NCBI GenBank assembly: GCA_046347635.1
Contig: JAXMFT010000004.1
Location: 297,997 to 361,996, forward strand
DNA from: JAGVSZ01 sp019137045
GTDB taxonomy: Bacteria; Pseudomonadota; Gammaproteobacteria; Burkholderiales; SG8-39
Direction of reading: 5' to 3'
DNA: 64,000 nucleotides
The notes beneath the pieces were generated by a model that was not told the origin of the DNA, did no database searches, and saw only the letters and a list, made by a program, of their open reading frames with translations. A program made the position numbers and the translations under genes. Below, piece by piece: positions 58,019 to 64,000 of the stretch (its first letter is position 1; each line of letters begins with the position of its first letter).

Positions 58019-59710
58019 TCAGAAGAAGCTGAACGCTACCCGCCGAGCTGCTGGATGCGAGCCTGGTACGCCCAGCATGCAGTTTGCTTCCGCGCATGCG
58101 TCGCGTTGCCGCAGACGCCACTCGTTCTGCGTCCGCCGGAACGCTTCCTTATCGGCGGTGGACGCGAGTGACTGCCGGTACAGCTCCGCAAGCTTCACGT
58201 CTGCCTCGGCCAGCTCTCGATTCGCGCAGATGAGCTTCTCGGCTGCAGTCGCGGCTTTCGCGCAGTTGAAACTCGGCGATAGCAGCGCGGCGGGTTGCGC
58301 CGCCCCGCCGCCGGGAGCCTGGGGGGAGGCCGTCGGAGACAATTGGGGAATCAGCGCGCTAGCTATCCGAATGGCCCCGTCTTGGAAGGTCGCGGTTCCC
58401 TTCGAGCCGAAATCCAGCACGACAGCGTTGCTCTCGACCTTAGCTGTCGGTTCGGTCGTACGATCTCCAAATTTCGCCGAAAGGGCTCGATTCCCCCGAC
58501 CATCGAGAACGAGAAATCGATAAAGGCCGATCTCACCGCACGCCGACCCTCCGCAATTCGTGTGGAAGACGATTACGTCGGCTTCAGGGAGTTGGGCATA
58601 GCGAACGAAATTGATCAGGTCGTGCTCGATCAATTCACCCTTACTGTCGCTGACATCCTCCCCGTTGATCTGAAGCCTCCTTGGCGGATCGTTCGAGATG
58701 CTCACGGTTGCGAAGCGCCCCTTGATCGTAGTGGCACGCTCAACGCTGACGACCTCAGGTGCTTTCGCCGTGGGTGGAGCAGCCACCGGCTGAGTCCTTG
58801 GCGCCGTTTCCGCGGGCGCGGTCGCGCGCTGAGCTGGCGCAGCATGTTCGAGAATCGCCGGGCGGAGAACGAGGCGGCGCCCGGTCGTATCCGCGATCAC
58901 TGCGCGAACGGCTACGACGTCCCCGGTCTTTAGGCCCTCGATCTGTGCCTTCTCGGCTTCATTTCTAGGCGTGATCTCGATGAAAGTCCCAACAACGTTG
59001 CCGGGGAGAAAGCTGAAGAGGTTCAATCCAGACTTGGTCTGGATTTCATACCCGTCCTTCCGCTTTCTCACCTCATAGACGGGTAGCCGCCACGAGACAA
59101 CCTTTCCCTTGATCTCTTTCAGTTTGTTCTCTCGCTGTACGTCGGTATGGCGGCTGCCCAAGTTGAAGACCTCAGCGATTTCGCCGATAGGCGCCAAGTC
59201 CGCGGTCGGTGCATCAGCCAATGTCGCAAGCGGATCGTCCTCTTTCTTCGGTTCGCCAGGTACGAGCACGATAGCGACCAACAGAAGCAGCACAGCCACG
59301 CCGCCACCCCACAAGAGAACTCGCGACTTGTGCGACACCGGCGCTGAAGCAGCCGCAGGCGCCAGATCGCTGGCAGTCTGGTTAACTGGCTTTGCCCCGA
59401 CGACCGCAAGTATCCCGCCGAGGAGCGCGAGCGCCATGACGACCGCTACCAAAGTGCCGCCTAGGATGGCGCCTGCGATAGAACTGACAATCAACCCGAT
59501 TCCGGCACCTTTCGGGCGAGAGAAAGCTACAGCACCGAACACAATCACAAGGAACGAAAAGGCAATACCACCCCAGCCGAGGCCGATGACCGTGGAGGCA
59601 CCGCTCGCCTTAAAGGCTGATCCGAGTCCTCCGACGAATAGCGTGATGATCGCCGCGATGACCCCAAACACACCTGCGACGATTCCGATGATTCCACCTG
59701 CTTTCCCCAT
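58019..59710 (-). CDS. Membrane protein with C-terminal LprI (DUF1311) domain, tail frameshifted
   Basis: 563 residues from the ATG at 59710 (GGGAGCGAC ribosome site). Four hydrophobic helices in the first ~120 residues, another at about 150-170, then a periplasmic region. The C-terminal LprI lysozyme-inhibitor-like domain is clear: PSFNCAKAATAAEKLICANR, ELAEADVKLAELYRQ, NEWRLRQRDACAEANCML. After NCMLGV the reading switches to PGSHPAARRVAFSFF; the adjacent frame gives the expected YQARIQQLGG followed at once by a stop, so one base is probably missing near 58060. May bind cell-wall-active proteins. Confidence 0.75.
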   Translation of the reverse strand: MGKAGGIIGIVAGVFGVIAAIITLFVGGLGSAFKASGASTVIGLGWGGIAFSFLVIVFGAVAFSRPKGAGIGLIVSSIAGAILGGTLVAVVMALALLGGILAVVGAKPVNQTASDLAPAAASAPVSHKSRVLLWGGGVAVLLLLVAIVLVPGEPKKEDDPLATLADAPTADLAPIGEIAEVFNLGSRHTDVQRENKLKEIKGKVVSWRLPVYEVRKRKDGYEIQTKSGLNLFSFLPGNVVGTFIEITPRNEAEKAQIEGLKTGDVVAVRAVIADTTGRRLVLRPAILEHAAPAQRATAPAETAPRTQPVAAPPTAKAPEVVSVERATTIKGRFATVSISNDPPRRLQINGEDVSDSKGELIEHDLINFVRYAQLPEADVIVFHTNCGGSACGEIGLYRFLVLDGRGNRALSAKFGDRTTEPTAKVESNAVVLDFGSKGTATFQDGAIRIASALIPQLSPTASPQAPGGGAAQPAALLSPSFNCAKAATAAEKLICANRELAEADVKLAELYRQSLASTADKEAFRRTQNEWRLRQRDACAEANCMLGVPGSHPAARRVAFSFF

Positions 59711-59905
59711 GTCGCTCCCTCTCGGCCCCCAATGGGGCTCTTTGCCGACAAGCGGCGAAAGCATATGCGTCAGATTGGACCTGGAGGAACGGCATAGTTG
59801 ACGCGGGTAAAGCGGAATGTGCTGTCACGTTGCCAAATACTCCGCAGGCTCGACGAGATGGTTTGACGATGCGGGCTGGCTAGGGTCGCGTGAGGTCGAT
59901 AGTGC

Positions 59906-61667
59906 TCAGGTGCGCCTTACCCACGTTGAAAGGGAATTGAGGAACTGGGATGGCTTACGGAAGGTCTGCCGGGCGACGACCGCAGGCCCGGAGATGAGCG
60001 TCAAACGGCGGCTCGGGCGGGTGATCGCGGTGTAGAGCGCGCGTCGTTCTTCTTCGACGAGAGACTGCGTGTGGGCGTAAGAGATCGGAAGAGATCCATC
60101 GACCAGTCCCGCGACAATGACCACCGGCCACTCATGCCCCTTTGCGGCGTGGATAGTCGAGAGATTGACGGCGCGCGTCTTGGCGAAGAGTCGCATCTTC
60201 CGGGCACCGGCAGGGACCGACGCCCTCCGCGAAACTACTGGGCCCAAGCTCGCCAGATAGAACTCCAATTGCGGCGAAAAGGCGCCGGCCTTCCGCGCGA
60301 GCATCAGGTAGCCCCTTAACGCAATCCGAAACACCTCATGTGGCGTGGGACCCTCTCCGAGGTTGATGAGGAGTCGGCACTTCTCGACCGTGGGCTTTCC
60401 AGAGGGGCGGGAGATCGAGGGCGACGCCGACCGCCGCGCGTATTCCGCGTTCAATCTGGTCGCGCTTCGCACGCCGCGTTGCGGACGCTCTAGAGGACCA
60501 CTTTCCGAAAAGCTCGAAGAGACAGGCGAGGGCCAAGACATGTCGCCCCGCGTCAGGTCCATCGCCGAGGCGAACGTTGATGCCCGCGTCGAGCAGGATC
60601 TGCGCGAAATCGTTCCGCTGAGTCCGGGTACGGGTCAGAAGGGCGATATCGCTTGGTGCGGCCCCCTCCCTGATCGCCTGGCGGATCGCCTTCAGGACAT
60701 GTCTGCGCTGCTTAGCAAAGGTCCTAACACCGGCGAGCTCGGGCATCCTGCCAGCCCGGAATGTCGCAAGACTGGGGGCGTCTGGACCGTGCCGCCGCAT
60801 CAACGTCATGGCGAGGTCGGCCATTGGCTTCGTCAGCCGGAAAGTCCGCGTGAGGCGGAACTGTCTGGCGTCGGAGAAGGCATTGGCCACCGCTCCAAAC
60901 TCGACTGCTCGAAAGCCGTAGATCGACTGAAACGGATCACCGCAGATCAGCGTCCGATCCATCTGGCGGGATAGGGCCCTGACGGCTTGAATCTGCTCGC
61001 GGCTCATGTCCTGCGACTCGTCCACCACCAAGTATCGGTAGCCGAGTTTACGGACCGTCTGAGGGTGCTCGACCGCAGCACGGCGCACTGAACGAACCAT
61101 CTCCCGAAACGTAATCAACCCCCGCACCCGGAGTTCGTGCCGGAACGCGCGGCGGATACGCCTCAGGTGAGGAATGGCTCTTAGGTATTCTGGATACAGC
61201 TCGCGGACAGTCTTCTCGACGGGCCGTTCAAGCTCGTCCGCGGTCGAAAACACGCTGCCGACGACACGGACGTCGCGCGGTGCCGCTGCGGAATTACCAC
61301 GACTGCCGTCAGGGGGACACCGGGCGACTGCCGCCTCAAGCGCGTCGTAGTAGTCCCTTGCCTTTGCCTTCCTCGGAGGCTTGCTGTAGCCGAGCTGTCG
61401 GTAATTCCGACGAACGAAGCGCGATCCAAAGGAGTGAAACGTCCGCGTCCTAATAGCTGATGGAAGCTTTTCCCGAAGCCTGTCAACTGCCGCGTTTGAG
61501 AATGACAGAGCAAGAATCCTTTCGGCTGGGACCCCACTCCGCAACAATTGGCGAACATAGGCCGCAATCGTCGTTGTCTTACCTGTGCCGGCAAAAGCTT
61601 GCAACACGATCACCTTCGCACGACTTCGGATCGCGCGCTTCTGTTCTTGTGTGAGCGGCACGTTCAT
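59906..61667 (-). pseudogene. UvrD/Rep-type helicase, one frameshift
   Basis: N-terminal part from the ATG at 61667: NVPLTQEQKRAIRSRAKVIV, Walker A LQAFAGTGKTTT, Walker B YLVVDESQDMSREQIQAVRA, GDPFQSIYGFRAVEF. Near 60400 the frame shifts: ALDLPPLW in frame one is continued by GKPTVEKCRLLINLGEG in frame two. The C-terminal part then has motif V TIHAAKGHEWPVVIVAGLVD and motif VI LYTAITRPSRRLTL. Each half alone lacks essential motifs. A second helicase distinct from that at 46308. Confidence 0.82.
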
Positions 61668-61831
61668 GATGTGTGAAATTATTGAGTTGAACCGAGGAAG
61701 TGAGACAAAACGACGCAATCAACACGACCTAAACGTCCCGACGTTTGCCACCATCTTCGCGACGTTGACGGCGATCTTCGTAACGTTTGAGCCATCTGCG
61801 CATCGTGCTGGTGTTTTCTTCACGTCTTCTA

Positions 61832-62620
61832 TCAATAAGACCGGGGATCGACGAACAAGTAATCGAGGTGCAGTCTCTTGCAGGCCCCGGCGAGTGAGGA
61901 GTGACGTCGAAGGACGTCTTGGAGCGGCGCGACTGGCGATTTCGCTACCTGAGCGACGTCAGCTAGGAATCGGCGGGCGTGACGATCTGCCGTCGCCCTC
62001 GACACATGCTCGGTGCTTGGGATGGCCTGCCCAACTGCGCTCATCGACGGAGGCGTCACTAACAATAACCGCTTGCGCCAGAAGGCGAAGGGGTCAAATC
62101 TGATCAACCCAGGCAAAATGGCTAGTCCAGCAGGTGCCAGCACGCCTTCCCCGATAAGTCTCCATTCAATGTGTAGGCATGGTCTATTTGCGATCTTGCT
62201 GGGGACGTCCCAATGCAACTTCAGGTTCTGAGGTGATCCTTGTCGCGCGTAGTACGCCGTTTCTTGGTTAACGACCACGACGGGCTGTTTCAAGACTGGG
62301 ACTACCAAATGCCGTAGGAAGAAACTTCTGAGTGCGCTCGCGTCATCCTCGAACCGTACAATGAAGTCGATAGCAACTTCGGCGTGCGTGATTGCGTAGT
62401 CGTACCTTTCCGGGATGGCCTCTGCGACGAGGTACAGCAACTCCTCCTGTGGCTGGAACAAGTCGATCTGGGTCCAGGGCCCGGGCTTTCGAGGCAAGAG
62501 ACCGGGCCGTCGGTGGAGGTCGCTGCATAACAACCGCATCCACGACCATGGCAAGGTGGGATTCGCTGAACGAACCCACACCCTGATTCGATCCAGATGG
62601 AACACAGTTGACGTGATCAT
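61832..62620 (-). CDS. Unknown protein, possibly replication-initiator-like
   Basis: 262 residues from the ATG at 62620; the longer reading overlaps the excisionase gene. Features: TQIDLFQPQEELLYLVAEAI, YDYAITHAEVAIDFIVRF and CLHIEWRLIGEGVLAPAG. A His/Glu-rich centre with an associated HTH gene upstream is reminiscent of small plasmid or IME replication proteins, but no HUH motif is secure. It is the last minus-strand gene before the helicase. Function not assigned. Confidence 0.5.
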   Translation of the reverse strand: MITSTVFHLDRIRVWVRSANPTLPWSWMRLLCSDLHRRPGLLPRKPGPWTQIDLFQPQEELLYLVAEAIPERYDYAITHAEVAIDFIVRFEDDASALRSFFLRHLVVPVLKQPVVVVNQETAYYARQGSPQNLKLHWDVPSKIANRPCLHIEWRLIGEGVLAPAGLAILPGLIRFDPFAFWRKRLLLVTPPSMSAVGQAIPSTEHVSRATADRHARRFLADVAQVAKSPVAPLQDVLRRHSSLAGACKRLHLDYLFVDPRSY

Positions 62621-62673
62621 CGTTCGCACCGCCTTGACCGATGCGGGATTGCGCAGTGCGTATGGGCGTTTAA

Positions 62674-62910
62674 TCAGCGAGAACGATTTCCAGCGCACTG
62701 CGACTCGAACCACACGAAGAACCGCTCCTCATGGAGATAGACGCGCCTGCCAATGCGGATGATTGCCTGCTGCAAACCATTTCCGCCGGTCAGGCCGGCA
62801 GTGGTCATCCGCGGCTCTGCGTTGAAGATCAGCCAACGGAGCGAGCCTTCCGACCACGCGCGGTGTTTCTGCGAGAACTGCTTTACAGTGAGAGCGCGCT
62901 CAAGAACCAT
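62674..62910 (-). CDS. Excisionase/AlpA-like small HTH protein
   Basis: 78 residues. ALTVKQFSQKHRAWSEGSLR then WLIFNAEPR and IIRIGRRVYLHEERFFVWFE: a winged-HTH of the MerR/Xis superfamily, the form typical of recombination directionality factors and AlpA-type activators in integrative elements. GGAGCG ribosome site. Near the right end of the island, probably partnering one of the two recombinases. Confidence 0.7.
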   Translation of the reverse strand: MVLERALTVKQFSQKHRAWSEGSLRWLIFNAEPRMTTAGLTGGNGLQQAIIRIGRRVYLHEERFFVWFESQCAGNRSR

Positions 62911-63034
62911 GGGGCGCTCCGATGTTGGGTGACCTGCTCCCCCGGATATCGTTCAGCGACTGACCGCCGACCAGTTTGCGAATCTCAGTCGTTAGAGTGC
63001 GCCCCATACGGCGCTTCGGGATCATGTTCGACAT
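62900..63034 (-). CDS. Possible 44-residue protein upstream of the excisionase
   Basis: Basic peptide (SNMIPKRRMGRTLTTEIRKL, then VGGQSLNDIRG) from the ATG at 63034. Its stop lies inside the excisionase start region, so the two overlap by 11 bases. No recognised family; ribosome site weak. Confidence 0.3.
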   Translation of the reverse strand: MSNMIPKRRMGRTLTTEIRKLVGGQSLNDIRGSRSPNIGAPHGS

Positions 63035-63545
63035 GCTCTTAGCTCGCGCAGGAAATCAGCGTTCATGAGCCTCAATCGGCAGGCTCGCCTCAACGCAGGG
63101 CGACACGAACCCCGACGCGCGCGCGTGCGTTGCGCGAGCGTGCGCCGACTCGGCACCGTGGAGACTCACGCGGCGCGAAGCAGTCTGCCAAGTTGGGTTT
63201 GTTGGTTGGGCCGGAGCGGCCTTATTAGTGTGCAGCGCAGATGCTGCGAAGGCCGAGGACCGACCTTGTCGTGAGCCGTTGCACGGCCTTCTTGATGATG
63301 AGACCTACTCGCCCATTTAGGTCGAGCATTCGCCAGGTACGTTAGCGGATTCGGCGCGTTCTTGCAACATCGAAGGTCGTTTCCACGACATTCCACCACA
63401 CCGCGTTGGCGATGCGTTAGTTGCAATCTGCGCTGACTTCAGTCGGACTCGAAGAGCGAATTCTTAGGATCGTCGGACTACATGGTGTACTCGCTGAACA
63501 AGTGGCCCCTGGTTGAGCGTTGGCTATCAGCTCGGACAGCGTGCG
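63035..63545. other. Non-coding right end of the island
   Basis: About 510 bases with no convincing gene on either strand; short open frames lack ribosome sites and coding character. Presumably the attachment-arm region preceding the regenerated tRNA gene. Confidence 0.4.
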
Positions 63546-63551
63546 TATAAT
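63546..63551 (+). promoter_or_regulatory. -10 element of the intron-bearing tRNA-Ile gene
   Basis: Perfect TATAAT ending 9 bases before the tRNA, at the same distance as the TATAAT before the truncated left copy. No clear -35 at normal spacing; TTGGCT at 63520 is 20 bases away. It is island-side sequence, so the island appears to supply the tRNA promoter. Confidence 0.55.
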
Positions 63552-63560
63552 GAAAATCGT

Positions 63561-63883
63561 GGGCCTGTAGCTCAGTTGGTCAGAGCAGGGGACTCATCGA
63601 TTTGGTGACCCTCGCAGGGAAACTGCGAGTGGAAAAATCGGGTGAATTCAGGGAAGCCTAAAGCGCGAGCCACGGTGACCCTGAGCCAAGCTCGCCGAAG
63701 GTGCACTAGGTAGGCGAGAAGGTGCAGAGACTAGGACGTGAGGAGCCGATCCAATAACCGTCCCACGAGCGCCCGACGCCCGAAACAGCTACGGCTGTGG
63801 GCGATGAGATAGTCCGGGGAGCGGGGAAACCCGCACAAACCTGAATCCCTTGGTCCCTGGTTCGAGTCCAGGCGGGCCCACCA
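63561..63883 (+). tRNA. tRNA-Ile(CAU), interrupted by a group I intron
   Basis: Exons 63561-63597 and 63844-63883 join to a 77-nt tRNA with encoded CCA. Acceptor GGGCCTG/CGGGCCC, D arm GCTC...GAGC, anticodon stem GGGGA/TCCCT, loop CT-CAT-AA, T arm CCTGG-TTCGAGT-CCAGG. The CAT anticodon and the TTGGTC variable region fit tRNA-Ile2 (lysidine-modified, reads AUA) better than tRNA-Met. The intron lies right after anticodon base T36. As the right boundary of the island, its 5' half duplicates the fragment at 38661. Confidence 0.93.
63598..63843 (+). ncRNA. Group I (IC3-type) self-splicing intron in the anticodon loop
   Basis: 246 nt, no ORF. The 5' exon TCAT can pair with a guide GTGA at 63605-63608, placing the canonical U.G wobble at the splice site. 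P2 hairpin: CTCGCAG/CTGCGAG (63611-63629). P7 strands: GACTA (63729-63733) and TAGTC (63810-63814). P9: GCGGG-GAAA-CCCGC (63821-63834). The intron ends in the terminal G (63843). Core strings GTGCAGAGACTAG, ATAGTCCGGGGAGCGG and CGCACAAACC closely track the Azoarcus tRNA-Ile(CAU) intron. It should splice autocatalytically with guanosine. Confidence 0.92.
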
Positions 63884-64000
63884 CTTTTCAGCGCCGTGTT
63901 CTAGCCGGCGATTCTTTTCACACGTTTGGCACACATGGTGCCGACCGACGGCGACACTTGGCAATCGCTGGCGATACGTCGGACCACGCCAATTCATTGA

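Larger units (their letters stand above)
38661..63597. mobile_element. Genomic island bounded by tRNA-Ile(CAU) 5'-half repeats
   Basis: About 24.9 kb between two direct repeats of the 5' half of tRNA-Ile(CAU). Base composition drops visibly at the left repeat, where an AT-rich stretch begins. The first gene inside is a tyrosine integrase in its typical place beside the attachment site; a second recombinase and an excisionase-like gene lie toward the right end. Cargo is mainly defence genes. The left repeat is probably attL-like and the right one attR-like. Unusually, the duplicated segment is the 5' half of the tRNA rather than the 3' half. Several genes are broken, so the island is probably fixed. 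Confidence 0.85.

Noticed and set aside
63166..63426. 86-codon minus-strand ORF near the right island end
   Set aside because: No ribosome site, no recognisable domain, and composition does not look coding.
38702..63560. CRISPR array or retron in the defence-rich island
   Set aside because: No regularly spaced repeats, Cas-like genes or reverse transcriptase motifs were seen.
63598..63843. Group II intron or simple insertion in the tRNA gene
   Set aside because: Lacks the 5' GTGYG and domain V signatures; conserved P7 strands, U.G splice site and terminal G indicate group I.
63561..63883. Calling the interrupted tRNA tRNA-Met because of its CAT anticodon
   Set aside because: The variable loop and anticodon stem match tRNA-Ile2 (AUA-reading), and the homologous intron in Azoarcus sits in that tRNA.
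63731..63997. Minus-strand ORF over the tRNA 3' exon and intron
   Set aside because: It contains the familiar spurious peptide RLDSNQGPRDS produced by reading tRNA genes backwards.

Overview
The window is a GC-rich stretch of a betaproteobacterial chromosome (Burkholderiales/Rhodocyclales-like). The assignment rests on Bug-type tricarboxylate-transporter binding proteins, the rpsU-yqeY-dnaG-rpoD macromolecular-synthesis block, and an Azoarcus-type tRNA intron. Positions 1-38660 look like ordinary backbone: tightly packed, strongly GC-biased genes with few gaps. Positions 38661-63597 are a foreign island of visibly lower GC, lying between two copies of the 5' half of a tRNA-Ile(CAU) gene.

Backbone, left to right. 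1-5589 is an organic-acid block: a Bug binding protein, two-subunit class I fumarase/tartrate dehydratase, an SdhA-like flavoprotein and a ThDP enzyme. 5643-9440 holds a chalcone-isomerase-fold periplasmic protein and a TAXI-TRAP transporter (binding protein plus fused permease). 9448-15910 is a mixed accessory stretch: DUF4143 ATPase, Crp/Fnr regulator, a second Bug protein, PPOX flavoprotein, LysE exporter, methyltransferase, a probably Fur-controlled small protein and a Phd/VapC toxin-antitoxin pair. 15917-23416 has typA, a periplasmic repeat protein, and signalling genes (six-PAS histidine kinase, lone receiver, GlrR-like sigma-54 activator). 23641-27457 has an old-yellow-enzyme relative with an extra C-terminal domain, a tandem EthD protein and an EntE-like acyl-adenylating ligase. 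27643-38650 is housekeeping: ogt, xerD, ybaK, folB, plsY, tsaD, rpsU, yqeY, dnaG, rpoD, gor.

Island. The left end is an intronless 41-nt tRNA-Ile fragment followed by a tyrosine integrase broken by an IS5-family element; removing the IS and one CTAA duplication restores the integrase frame exactly. Next comes a continuous minus-strand run (55243 down to 41845) that reads as one defence operon: a type III-like restriction subunit (decayed N-terminus), an intact methyltransferase, an HNH endonuclease, a UvrD helicase with a RelE/ParE-like N-terminus, two unknown proteins, and a large PHP-phosphoesterase/ABC-ATPase (TrlF-like). The right third holds a second tyrosine recombinase, a probable excisionase, a possible replication-type protein, a C39-like cysteine peptidase, an LprI-domain membrane protein and a second UvrD helicase, several of them frameshifted.

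The most striking feature is the right boundary. The tRNA-Ile(CAU) gene at 63561-63883 is split directly after its CAT anticodon by a 246-nt ORF-less group I intron closely resembling the Azoarcus intron. The left-end tRNA fragment reads straight through the same point without an intron. The island boundary therefore records both an integration into (or next to) the anticodon loop and the gain or loss of a self-splicing intron at the same nucleotide. With its integrase broken and one candidate attachment core interrupted, the island looks locked in place.
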